A stretch of 64,000 nt of DNA from Maylandia zebra (Eukaryota > Chordata > Actinopteri > Cichliformes > Cichlidae): NCBI RefSeq assembly GCF_041146795.1, contig NC_135172.1, positions 39,579,623 to 39,643,622 on the forward strand, read 5' to 3'. Made by a program: the position numbers and the translations under genes. Numbering within the stretch: position 1 is the first letter of the stretch; each line of letters begins with the position of its first letter. Below the pieces are notes generated by a model, which worked only from the letters and a program-made list of their open reading frames with translations, was not told where the DNA came from and did no database searches. Positions 1-13,200 of the stretch are shown here, one piece after another.

Positions 1-2621
1 GATGATGATGATCTCCGCTCTTGGAATGCCCCCGTTCCCTCTCCTCGCTCCCGTGTGCCCTCACTGGCCTCCATTCTTTCACCTTCTGCCTTTGACATGA
101 AGTCATCCTGCCTGCCAAGTTCAATGCAGATAGGGTATTTTTTGTTCCAGACTCGCTTCCTGGCGAGACCCTGAGGCACGAGATACACCTGAGGGAAGAG
201 TTTGGTTAACAAAAAAAGATAATAGCCAAACTGAAAAGTTTAACTTCTTTAAATTTCTTTTGGTAACAATTTCAAAATTTATAAAAGACTTATGATACAT
301 TAAAAAAAAAGTTAAGCTGGAAGAATGTATAAATTCTGTTCTAATGTATGCATGTAACTACTTACTTTGCTGTATGTAAGATCATAAATCTTCTGACTGA
401 TGTAGTTAACATCAGGTTTTGGTTCATTGTGCGAGGCACGGCGGGCGATGTTGTGGTTGGGTTTAGACAGTCGAATGATGGATCCCTCCAATCGGACAAA
501 GACGGACTGCGTCAGTGTGGCATGATACGTCTCTGGGTCGTAGTTCTGTATCTCATTCATCCAACCCTGCAAAGATATACTGATTTTACGTGGAGTTGAT
601 TATGTTTAAGGAATGTGTTGCAAAATAGTTTTACTAGAAAAGCTATTGCTATCCTCACACACTGTATATTCTTTCCAGAATTCAAACAAGAAAAACCTTT
701 TTGGAAGAGCCACAAACACAGAGACAAAATCAATCACTGTACCTGGAAAATGGAGTAAACTCTACACTTATGTAACATATTTCTACAGTGATTGAAAAGG
801 TCACCCAAGTATCTCCATGAACCATGTGTTCTAACCACCAACTGAAAGTACAAAAGGCTTGTTGTATTCAAAGGCTTTTAAATTGATCTGGATATAGTTC
901 TCCTAGGATCCTTCTCTACGTTTATTTGCTGCTTTTTTGCTTTGTTGTTGAGAAGAAAAAAAAAAGATTTTAAATCGCACAGCTGTTGTAACTATGTACA
1001 AATCTTTCCTGAAGGAAAGAAAATGTGTTGATAAATGTAGATTATGTGATTTGAAGTTTGTCTGAAACAAGCCATGTTGGCTCCTCTCTGTTAAAAGCGT
1101 TTCACTGACCTTGTAGATATCTGGTTCCTTAATGTCCAACTTGGTCACATTGAGCAGCTTTCCATGCCGTCTAGGTCCCATGTTGTTCCCTCCAGAACGT
1201 TTTGGTCCTGCCAGCCACACAAAACCAATGGCTAAAAGGAATCCCAGCTCAATCCCAAGCAGCACTCCTCCAATATAACTAGGCAGAGGCAATATAAAAC
1301 ACCCATAGAGGAGTAGAGTAAGGATGATGAGAGTATAGTATGGAACACTAGGTAGGGGCTCAATATATTCAGATTCATCCTCGCTGCAGGGTTCAGTACT
1401 ACCACTTAGTGGCACTTTAGTTAGACTACCGGTTCCAGTATTATCAGTTTTATCAACACTTTCACCTTCTGTGTCTGTAAAAGTCTCAAATTCCTCATTG
1501 GACAGAATGCAATAGTCCTCTTCTGCCTGCTTTGCTAGAGCAGACATGTAAAGCAAAGATGATTTGCTGGGACTTTTAGTGGCAAAGGCAGTGCTCAGCG
1601 GGGATTCTGCTGAAGCAGAGGCCTGTCTGCTCGGGCTTTCACCCTCCCATTCAGTTCCTTCTTCCTCCTTAATGCAGTAATTATTGTTAGTCTCCATTGG
1701 ACCATTGATAGAACCAAGACTTGACAGTTCTGTGGCACTGGCAGAAAGTACCTTGGGCCGGTAAATGCTGCTTCCAACTAAGTTGCCACTCTTTTCATCC
1801 ATGATCTTACTCAACAGCTGAAGCGGTTCAGAAATTGCCTCCGATAGACGACGCTTGGTGTCTTCGATTCGTGCCTCCACTTCTGAGACTTTGAAGAAGC
1901 TGCGGTTATCTGGTGATGTCAACGGTGAGGAGGGGGCAGTTTTAGAATCACTAGCTGATGACATGGCAGCAGATGATAACCGGGACTGAGCAAATTGCTT
2001 AAAGAGTTGCAGGTTAAGGCGGGATTCTGGAAGACGGTAGGATGCTGACGAAGAGGACAAATCCTGGGATGTGTCTGAAGACAAAGATTTAACGAGAGTC
2101 TTCATGAGATGCGTGTGCCTTAGTGATGGTGCGGGAATAGAGGAAACCCCATCACGTGACTCGGCATCAGAGGAGATGGACTTCGCTAGGCTTAGAAAAG
2201 GTTTGTCACTGGAGGGAAAGCTCAAAGATTTTGTAGGAGAGGAGTTTGAAGTTGAGGCTGAGGACAGAGTCTGAGTGGTAGAATTGATAGTGTGATGTCT
2301 TGAAGGGGAAGAAAGTCTGGATGTTTCAGGAATAACACCAGCTCCAGCTGCAGAGCCTGATGGCACCCCATCAAACATCTCCTCACTTGCTTCTAAGGCT
2401 GTCACGATATCTGAGTCATACATGGCAGCTGAGGGAGTGGAGACAGTTGTACAGTATAGCTCTTCTTCCTCCTCCTCTTCCTCCTTCCCAAGGGCTGAGA
2501 AGTGGATGGCAATGTTCTCCTTTGACAGAGGCCGCTGGACATGGAGCCTGGGTGTGAAGGCAGGTGGCTGTTTATCCGTGGAGTGAGTACTCTCTCCATG
2601 GCCAGGATGCCGGCTGGTCAT
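1..2621 (-). CDS. tex2: TEX2 (testis-expressed 2), 5' coding exons, gene runs off the left edge
   Basis: Three coding exons are visible on the minus strand: 2621-1110 (504 codons; exon itself starts at 2634 after a TTTTCAG acceptor), 566-366 (67 codons) and 188-1 (partial). Donors AAG|GTCAGT at 1110 and AAA|GTAAGT at 366 and acceptors at 566 and 188 are all phase 0, so the frame is continuous. The first exon encodes a long Ser/Thr-rich, acidic N-terminus with a run of Glu near residue 50, then a hydrophobic double segment at about residues 428-472. The next exons carry GWMNEI, NYDPETYHATLT, KIYDL and ARKRVWNKKYPICIELG, which I recognise as TEX2. TEX2 is known as an ER-anchored protein with a C-terminal SMP lipid-binding domain acting at membrane contacts; that domain lies beyond the window. 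The ATG was chosen because the reading frame upstream of 2634 is intron. Confidence 0.9.
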
Positions 2622-3449
2622 CTCAATACTCCCACTGAAAAGAAGGTAGAGAGATTTCACTACACTACAGCAGGAACGGTCAGTCCATTAAACAGATAAA
2701 TCAGCAAAGACTGTCTTGATACAAACGCTCATTAAGTATCAAGCTGTTTTAGCTCTTCTTTCTTTAAGCACAGCTTCTTTAATTTGATTGACACTTAAAC
2801 TCAAAAACAGAAGGCTTAAAAAGTGGGTGGGTGGAGAATCCATGCTTACAGTCAGAGCTGTCTGCATGAGATGACCATTTTAAAGATATGCAATATGACA
2901 ATACAAATCTTCAAATCCATGCAAAAGCTATTTAAAAGGACATGCACAAACATAGGGGGTATTATTCCACAGTAGGAAGTCAGTAAGGGAGCACTTCCTT
3001 GTCAGTGCATCAGCAAATCCCACTGAGCAGTCTGAACACCAGCACAGATGGGGACTAAGAGCCGGGAGACTATGTGAACAACCAGTCAGTCCTGATCAAG
3101 CTTCTTGCGATCAGCATCGGAAGCATAGATATAGAAAATGTGCGTCTATATCTATTACTGTGTGGGTGCTCAAAGAAAAAGGAAAGAAAGAAAAGGTTTT
3201 TTACGGCTCAATCAGTTTTGTTATGTCAGACTTAAGAGGCAATCAGGCATCTTAAATTACCACCAAAACACATTTAGGGATTAGAACCCGACGTCTGACG
3301 CATTACCTGCTACCACTAACACTTCTTTCAAATACTTAGCAAATGACTCAGCAAAAATCAAGGAGCATCCTTAGAAGTAATCACTGCCAAAGTCTGATAG
3401 ACTGAAGAAGCTTTTCCAAACAGTATATGTAACATGACTGACATTTTTA

Positions 3450-3715
3450 ATGAAATATTCAATTTTATTAATGCAGCGCCAAATCACAACAACAGTCGCC
3501 TCAAGGCACTTTATATTGTAAGGTAGACACTACAATAATACATGCAGAGAAAAACCTAACAATCAAATGATCCCCTATGAGCAAGCACTTAGGCGACAGT
3601 GGGAAGGAGAAACTCCCTTTTAACAGGACGAAACCTCCGGCCGAATCAGGCTCAGGGAGGGGCGGGGCCATCTGCTGTGACCGGTTGGGAGAGAGAAGGA
3701 AGACAGAATAAAAGG
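3450..3715. repeat. Interspersed fish repeat (SINE/MITE-like)
   Basis: The segment contains GCGCCAAATCACAAC, CCTCAAGGCACTTTATATTG, ACAGAGAAAAACC-like and GGAGAAACTCCCTTTTAACAG strings, which recur in many teleost genomes as a short dispersed repeat. No coding capacity. The family name is not certain. Confidence 0.6.
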
Positions 3716-6700
3716 CATGCTGTGGAAGAGAGCCATAACACAGGACTTCAAATTGACCCTATTTGGCTTTTTCTTATTTTCATATGTACCATTGTATTGG
3801 TGGTTGCTCATATCAAACAGTTTCAAATACTGAAGTCAGGGTATGTACAAGTAATCCTTTTGGACAAAAGGTTTATGCTTCAGAGTCTTTTCTTCCCTAC
3901 TTTTAAACCTGCATGATATCCTATCCCTAATATCCCGAATTTGACTTTTGTAGACTTACAGGTTTGGTCTCCACCCATCGACTGTTCTAACCCTCCGTTT
4001 GTAAGGGCTAACCAATAAGAAGAAAGCTCGTTTGAAGGCAGAGGAGTCAAAATGGCTAATTTATGAGAGTAAATGAAACAAGGGTCTATACCGAGACTTC
4101 ATATCTGGATGACCAAATTACCACTACCACCAATTCAGCCCTGAGATCCTCGCAGTTTTGCCTGTACTGGACAGAGAGAGCAGTGAAAATAGACAGGAAA
4201 GTGGGGAGAGAAGGGGAAGACACATAGCAAAGGGCAGTGGATCAGACTTGAACCCAAGATGCTGCAATGTGGCATATGGTCAAAAGCTCTCAAAGAAGGT
4301 GGAAACTCAGTGGAGGAGGGTCGTGTTCATCAAAGGACAGCTGGTGTTGAAACAGTGTTTTGATATGTAACCGAATAAGAATAAGTGAAACGATATTGGA
4401 GCTTACTTTGCTGGATTTTATATAGAATTTCTTTTTTTTTCCTAAAATGACCTTCCGAATACATGATTGGAATAAACTGAACAAAAACAAATAAGTATAT
4501 GCAACTGCAGCATTGTATTGCCTTGCTACCAAATAGCCTACCAAGGGAAATTACCAGTTTAACTGTATTTGTCCTTGGAAGTTTCAGGATGGCAGCTTTA
4601 TCGAAGTCATGGATCAATTTTCAGGTTTCCATATGTCAGAACTTATGGATTTAGGCCTAGTGTAACATAAAACAAGGTTGTTACAGTAAAAAGAATCCAC
4701 TGTAGAGATGCTTTTTTTTTTAATTTTTATTACCAACACACTTCCTTGTTGCTATTCAACACTTTGTATGTGGCTTATGATAAAAGTCAAATGACAACAC
4801 TGACACACAATTTGCAATTACTAACACTGTAACTAATGATTAAAAGTTGATACAGTGACTTGTCAGTCTAACTGCTGGCTCTTTGCTTACATCCTCTGGT
4901 AGTCAAAACAGAATTATGGTAATATCCTGTTGACATTTGGCACTGGCGTCCTTGTGCTTTGTCTGGATGACAGAGGTGGAATGAATGTTGGCTCACTCAT
5001 TTACAGACTCAACTTGACCACTCATTGTCACATGGGTCACGAGTGAGCTTGTTACCCAGTCAGGCAGTCTGCCAGCCACCTCTGCCCCCAGTTAGACAGC
5101 CTTCAGTCAGCAGCAACACAATGAGGCCATTTCAGTGGACTGCCAGCTGGACATGAATTTCATTTTACCATACAAGACTCTAAGGACCTGGAAGTTTTTG
5201 CCAGCAACACATTAGGATTATTGATAGTGGGTAACTATGTACTTGTTTGGGTCAGATTTGAAAGCTGGTTCTATCTCCTAATTGAGCACTATGGAAATGC
5301 AACAAACAAACAGCTCAAAAAAAAAGAAAAAAGAAAAAAAAAAGTGGGCATGTGCTGTATATTTACATATTTATGATTGGCCTGTCCATCAGAGGCTGTA
5401 TCTGTACACACAAACCATGGAGATTCCTGTTTGTCTTGCGTCTCCAGAGTTTTTCCTTGAGCCAATGTCCAGACTTGGTGGACAGAGAAGAATGAATAAT
5501 GCCACTGATGCTGATAAAGCTAATCAGTGAAGCAAGCCAGCCTCATTAACCCTCATGTTTTGCACTCATTAAGGACATGTTCACAGTTCACTTCTTTGTA
5601 AAGCAAGCATACACTGGCAAGGAGAAAAGCTCCACAGAGCTATTGCATGCACTGAATGGCTATTCATAGCATTGCTTGTTTAGTGTTGTTAAAATGAACT
5701 GGAGAAAAATGACGTCACCTTAGTTCCTGTGCTGTAGCTTCATTCATATAATACCATACAAAAATCTGTACCAATAAAGTAAAATAAACCACGCCAACAT
5801 GAAAACAGACACAAAAATACATACAATAAAAATAAGATTTGTATCCTTATTTATGTAAAAATGTCACACAGTACTGACTATAATACTGAGAGGCAACTGA
5901 CTGTAGTTTATAATCCTTGTCATAATCTTAACTATTAGTGTCATTTTTCTTATTTATTTGGATGCTGCAACAAGGAGCTTAATAAAGATAAGCCTACACT
6001 CTACAATAGTAAGCATAATTCCTTTAATGCATTGTTTAAGATTCATCAGAAACTATTATCACAAATCAGTTAACCATTAAAAAGTGTATAAACAACTACT
6101 GTTTTTATACAGTTTTTGTGAAAATGGACAAAAAGATGTGAATAACTGCTGTGTTTATTCTATCATGAACTAACATTAAACTGACTGGTGAACTGAGGGA
6201 AATAAAGACACCTGAATAGGTGATGTGTCAGGCAGACCTAAATGATACAGTGTGGACAATAAGATGAAGAAAGTGAAATTATGGTGAATGAATATATTTT
6301 ATAAGGGAATATAAACAAGCGCAGTTAAAACTCTGAGGGCTGCTATCAGACTACCTGACTTCTGACCACTGAGTTCAATGAAAGTTCACAACCAGAACTT
6401 TCACAATGTCAAAATAATAAATGTGGGAAGTCCCCAAGTGAAGCAGTAAATGCAGTCACATGATGAAAAAAAAAAAAATTGGTGCCATAAAATCTTTCTT
6501 CTTCTTTTTTGGGGTTAAATGGCATAACTAATTCATCAATGATCCAACATGAGGGCTATAAAAGCGAGAATATGCCTTTCCACATTATGTATACGCCATC
6601 ATGCTTGAGGAACTTTAGTTCTCTTAATGGGGACAGTTATCATAGTAGCATGACTCAGTGTGTCCAAGCACAGGACCGCCTCCAACATGACCTCACCAAA

Positions 6701-8944
6701 AACTTCAAATCACGCTTCATCAGCATGTCTGGAACTGCTAATGTGACTGTAAGGAAGTGGAGAAACGCCTCCCTGGTACATGTCATGTGTCACTTACTTC
6801 ACCTCTTTCTTACAACACATTCACAGTTCGATTTGCTAATTTGTTATACTCACAAGACTGTGGTTTTATCAGCTTTAGAATTTATTTTACAGCTAATAAT
6901 TTAATACACTAACTTCTGGGTTTCCAGAAAGAAAAAGACTGTCCAACGTAAAGTATTACCCAGGTGAATCCAGAACAAAAGAAGTCATACTTGGCACTCG
7001 GGGAACAAAAATTATATTTCAACCGATATATACGTATTATAATCTTGTGAAGTGTGATTATTCCAAATAAAGATCAGCCAAAACAGAAGGAAAGAAAGTA
7101 TAAAACCTTTTTAATGCCAAACACCCACTGTTTAAAGGTCACAGTGGATACCAACACAGTGGAAAACACTGGCTTATGGGTCTTCAAGTGCCTTAACTCT
7201 GTGTGTGTGTGTCTGTTACCTCGCTTTATGAGTTTATGATCTCAGCTGCTAGTTTTAAGTCTTACTGTGAACACTCTGACGTTACATTATAGTGACTATT
7301 AGGATCCACAAGAACAATAAAGCAGGATACGCTTTAGGGCAGTCCTACAAGTGTGCAATGTCTCTTGATCAGCTCTACACTTCTTACAAAACTAAACAAT
7401 GTTTAATGACATGTACAGAGAGATAGCCACTAAAACATTACAGCACAAAAATAATAAATTAATAAAACTGACTAGTAGAATGTACAAGTATACAGAATTC
7501 TGTAGCTTTAGTGTGCTGCACAAAATCTGATTATTGTTCTCACTTCTACACACTGCAGGGTGTTTGTGTTTGTTGCAACGTCACCTTCACCCTATTTTTC
7601 CAGTGTGAATAAATAAATATTTAGCAAACAACAAACCATCAAGGAATGACTTGTGCATGAGTGACTAGGTTTTGAATTTTGACCTAAAGTTCCCTTTTTT
7701 CATTTTTCAGTCACTTCTTTAATTATGTGCCTGACACCCAAAATACGGTGGAAACACCCGTGACCCTCATGTTTTCTTCCCCCCGATGATCAGTATGATC
7801 CGGCACGTGATGGACATCATTTTCTCATACAATGTTTTCCCAAGACATGGTCACCTGTTCACTTTTCTCAAAACCACTAATTTGTAACTGAGTTATAATT
7901 AAATGTTCAATTTACATTGATTAAGTAAATTGCCTCTATGGTATATGAGAAAAAAAACAAGACCGAAAATGATTTTTCTGAGCATTTGAGCCTAAAATAA
8001 TCTTAAATTGGGCTAACAGCATTTCCACTGATTGCAGCTCAGTAACTTCACTACAAGAGTATTTTTGCAAGTCACCGTGCTTGATGCTCTCTGCCAGAAC
8101 AGCACCACAAGCCAACCCCCTCAGAGAATCTCAAATGTCATGCTCCACTGTTTCAGATAATCAGCAGCATTAAGATGACGCTTGCTAAGGGATGGAGATG
8201 AAACTACAACGGCAAAACACACCAGTAGGAGGCATAATGAAATCCCAGAACACTTTCAAGTTGCCAGGGAAGGGATTAGAAGCAGTCCCGCTTTAAATCC
8301 AGCTGTTTATTTGCAGAGTTAATAGCTTTCCCAGTGCCGACACTCACGGCTAAGGAAAGTGTCACACCCCATAAACACTAATGTCAACATTGCAGAAACA
8401 ATAAGTAATGGGTACAGACATCTAATAGCTGCACACAACATTTTATGCCTAATTTTTTGTGGCAGATAATAAAAACTAATGTTGAAGTGGGAGAAATGAC
8501 TCAACTCATTTCTAGAGAATGGCTCCCTGTACCTCTATAAGCCTTCTCTCACCACAGCAATATGTGAAGGTGTAAGTCTGCTCAATAACTTGCCTTTACG
8601 GTTCTGATTCTTGTGCCCTGATTTTGTACATAATTCCACAGACAAAGCAGAAGAGCACACATCAAACAGAGCAATATGGCACTGATGTGGCTCAAGTTAA
8701 AACAAAAGCTTTCGGAATATTGCAGTGTGAGTATAACAATAGAAAACTACTGAGGCACCGTGTCTTCTGCTAAGATCATACCTCATGTTTCTTAGACCAA
8801 TATGTAGAAAAATCAGTTTAATCTTCATCAGCCTTCAATAAACACAAAATCAGACAGAATCAAATACCAGCCCCAACACATCTGGCATGGTATATAACTC
8901 ATAGATGGCACTAAAAAAAAAAAAAAAAAAAAAAAAAGCAAGTG

Positions 8945-9173
8945 GTACCCCTAGGCCTCAAGGGCTGGTGTTCTGCAAGTTTTAGATGTGTGCTTGATCC
9001 AGCACAGCTGATGTAAATGGCTAAATTACCTCCTCAACATGTCTTGAAGTTCCCCAGAGGCCTGGTAATGAACCAATCATTTGACTCATCATTCGATGCT
9101 GACCCAGGGTGATATCTAAAACCTGCAGGACACTGGCCCTTGAGGCCTGGAGTTCCCCATCCCTGACCAAAGG
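8945..9173. mobile_element. Palindromic MITE
   Basis: The two ends are inverted copies: GGCCTCAAGGGCTGGTGTTC on the left and its near reverse complement (ACTGGCCCTTGAGGCC) on the right, each followed inward by a TTTTAGAT/ATCTAAAA motif. About 230 bp, non-coding. It sits directly after a long A-run. Class assignment within DNA transposons is not possible from this copy. Confidence 0.65.
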
Positions 9174-10107
9174 TTTCAATTACAAAATCCTAAGTGACTT
9201 CCTTCTTCTTTATCGCATTCAAAAGATTTTATGGAAACTTGACCTCCGACCTTGACGTCTCTGAGATTTGAACTAGTCTGATATTTTTAGCAGACGCAGC
9301 TATGGCGTCGATTTGAAAGTCCTAAGTCACTTCATTCTCGAGCTCTCCCATTCACAAACCTTGGTTTTCAGGCTGCCCGCCCACTTGGCAGAGTGTTATC
9401 AACACTCCGTGAACCTTTTATGGGTCAGGGGTAAAAAAAAAAAAAAAAAAAAGCAGAAGCCACACACCAGTTAAAATAGTACAAGTAACAAATACTGAAG
9501 GATCATTATAAATTCAAGAGAAAAGAAAAACATGCCAAATTTATAACATTGCATTAGCATATATAAAACAGTAGCCCAGCAAATCCACATTGACATATCA
9601 AAAGTTTAAAACTTAAGGCGATGAAAGAAAAAGGCAAAAAGTCTACCTCGCCGCTCTGTCCTGGAAACTCATTAGTGATCAGCGACGTTACAATCCAAAA
9701 TGTTTCAGTTGAAGAAACCTGTTACATGGTTCAGTGTCACTTTTAGAGTGACTGCTTTAAAAGAGGTTGGGGTCCAATGATCAGCTTGATTGTAATGTAT
9801 AAGAAATACATTTCTTCATTTTGTATGAATATTTGAGTGATAGGCTGAGATTTTACTCAATTTCTGACACAGAAAAGGACAGCTGCAGAAACCACAGACT
9901 GTTCTTATCTGTGACTGTGCGGTCGTGTCAACAAGCTGAAGGTTACATGGGTATCCACACTGGGCTTTAGGTTTAACTTTCAATGACAAAATTGACATAA
10001 TTCGGACTCTTAAAGGACGCCTAAATATTCACAGAAGCACATACTATCACATTGGTGTGGGAGGATCAGGAGGGCCTGCATTTGAATATAACCTGCATTT
10101 GAATATA

Positions 10108-10276
10108 ACCTGCATTTGTATAGCGCTTTACTTAGTCCCTAAGGACCCCAAAACGCTTTACACTACATTCAGTCATTCACCCATTCACACACACATTCAC
10201 ACACTGGTGATGGCAAGCTACATTGTAGCCACACCTGCCCTGGGGCGCACTGACAGAGGTGAGGCTGCTGGACACT
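10108..10276 (-). mobile_element. tRNA-derived SINE, 3' part
   Basis: Reverse-strand copy of the element at 28330-28640: it shares the tail AGCGCTTTACTTAGTCCCTAA in reverse and the CACTGGTGATGGCAAGCTACATTGTAGCC stretch. The tRNA-like head is missing, so it is 5'-truncated. Confidence 0.7.
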
Positions 10277-13200
10277 AGTCCAACTTTATTCAGCAAAGCA
10301 TCTCGAACAGTGGGTGGGTGGGGTTTCTGTGCACGTCTACCTGAGATGCACTAATCAGGGACATGTGCTGTCACTGACATCATACAGATTTGAGAGTAAA
10401 AACAAACCAATAAGTCTTTAAAATGGTGCGTTTGGAGCACTCTAAAGCCTGAGCTCTTGGTTTCCACAAACACCTTTTTGTTTCAAAACATTGGCTTGTT
10501 TAATATGGGCTTTTACAAAAGTTATTTCTCTAAAATGAGGCCATCTTTGTTTCCAAAGCACAAAAGTGGGGCATGGGAATAACAACACAAATAGCAAAAA
10601 TCTTTCTCTAAACATCAACATGGAGTCATTCCAAGTGCTGGAGACAAACAATAGCAGCCCAACAAAACAGAAACTGTTCTGAAGAATGTTGAGGAACTGG
10701 TGCGACAGGCACGGACTGAAATGTTAGGCACTGGTATCACTGCAGGTACCAGCCCTCTCCGAGCACTCCTCGGCCAGCTAAAGCCACTGAAATCACACAA
10801 CCAGCATAAAGCAATGAGAAAATACGATTATGCCATTGATATCTGAAGGTCAGTGTGCTCTTTTATCCTGCACAGTCGGGATAAACACAAACTACCAACC
10901 GTGATCATATTCTGCTCAGGCCTCACTCGTCACTGCTGTAAAACTGGTGATGAGCGAGGCTCCTTTAAATTCTAATGCTACAGTCGGAAAGGTGAACGAG
11001 CCTCACTCATTGGCCCTGATTAAAACCGAGAAATCAGTAGTGTGTGAAATATGACGTCCATAAATTATATCTGATTTCACCCTCTGCTAAACTCCTTCCA
11101 GGTGCAAAGTTTCTGATGCCACTTTATCAGAGAGTAAGTGCCATGCTTTGAAAATATATACCATAAACACTATAAAGGTTAGTATGACTGTGGTTGTGAT
11201 TACTACTCATGCAGTGTGCAATCATAATGCATGATGAAACTGAAGAGGCAAGTTTCTGATCCCCAAATTAAAAGTATATTAACTACAGTTTTAATTTGGT
11301 TATTTATATATTCCATCAGACACTTGGGAATTTACATAGCACCTCTAAGTGACCCATTCACACAGAATTTGTGTGCACATTAAGGGCTTTAGTCATTTCA
11401 CCATTAACCCAACATGCAAATCTGTAGAAACCACACATGTACAGGAAGAACAATGTTTGAAGCCTAAACCTTTTTTTCTGAGGCAGTATTGCTAAGCAGT
11501 GCACATTTAATGTTAACTTATCCTGCACACCAGCTCCACAGGACGTCAGGTTTAGACTGGCTAATAAAAGGGTCCCATTTAAACAGTTTGTTTTACGATT
11601 ATATTTTTAAGCAGGTAGAATCAAATGCTCCAAAGGTCTAAGCTTTATAACGACGGTATAATAAAACTTCAGTATATAGCGTCAATATATATCAGTTAAG
11701 CTGTGCACACAAGACTGCCAAGCTTTTAATATGTGAGTAACAACCTTTTATAACTACAGAAAGTACAACTAGCTTACATTTTCCCATCTTTCTTTGCAAA
11801 TATGCAGGCATTTTTATGACAGTTGGCACGCAATAGTTTGGTGTTATGGATCAATAGAGTGAAAGAGCACGAAGACTCATGAAGAGCATGTGACGTTCCG
11901 TCTATCGAGACTAGGAAGTTAAAAAAAAGAAAGAAAAAAAAGCCTGTTTTCAGCAACAAACAGAGAGAAAGGCAAAGAACAAGGCCAACAGCAGGTTTTC
12001 AGAGCACAGTGACCCCGGCGTTACACAACCACATCTACCCAGACAAATCACTATTCTCATGATTCACAAACAAAGCACTTCAAATCCAATTTATACTTGC
12101 TCCTATGCATTTCAAACCCTGCCAGTTGTTCCTGCTAAATAATGCACTCCTCACTTAACTGCTTAAGCTCATCAACAAGCCCTCATTATTTTTTGAATGA
12201 GCTTCTTGGCAGCAGCGGTGACAAAACGGTAACAGATCCGCCTCTCTGCTCCAGTCACAGAGACTCGTTCAACTACAGCCCCAACTCCCAGGAGACATGT
12301 CACCTTTTATTCTTTCAGAATAAACTAAACAACATTTGTGACCTACAGCACTTTAAGTAGTTTTAAAGCTTTTGCTGCTCTTAACCTTTTTTAGCTACTA
12401 AGCAATAGCCCTGAAGCAGCGAGTCACACAGGCAGTTCTTCCTGTAAAAAGCGAGACACTTATTAGAGTAGGAGGATTACCGTTTTATTGCTGAAGAAGA
12501 AAACCACATCATGTTTTGTGCAAATGCCATTAAGGCAAAGGACTCTTTTCATAAGGCCCTGACCTAGTGCTTAGTTTCTGAGAAAACTGATTAAGTAATA
12601 ATGGCATAGGTCTCCTCAGGATTCAGCACAAACTCTTGTCAAATGTCAACATAATATTTTAATAAATTTTGTCAAATTATGACTGAAAAACTGATCATTT
12701 CTCAGAGTTTAAGATCATTTTAAAGCTTAAAAAGCATCCCTGAGGAGTCCCCCCCCCATCTGTAAACTGGGACTGTGGGTTTTTCCTGCTTCTGATTCCA
12801 TCCACCACAACTGTAAAAGGCAGCTAATCTGTCTGCAGTAATGACATTTCATGCTACTCAATGCAGTTCCATAACAGTGAGCTTCTGAGGCCCACGTGAG
12901 ACATCAAACGTTGCTGAGAAGCCACTTCACAAGTATTACAGATTGCACAGCTGCACATTTAATCAATAAAACACTGATGATTTTAAATGATTTCCAACAT
13001 TTGATGCAATTAATAGAAAATGTAAAATAATGTGGTAAAAAAGAAGAACATTTTCCCTCTGAGCAGACACTTTAATTGTTGCCCACTTGCACAGTGAACA
13101 GAAATAAAAACTTTAGCAAAAGCCGGGAATGCTGTAATCGTATATTTTTCAGTGCTGTTCAAAGCAATAGGAATTAGGCAAAGCAGGTCCCAGCCAAACT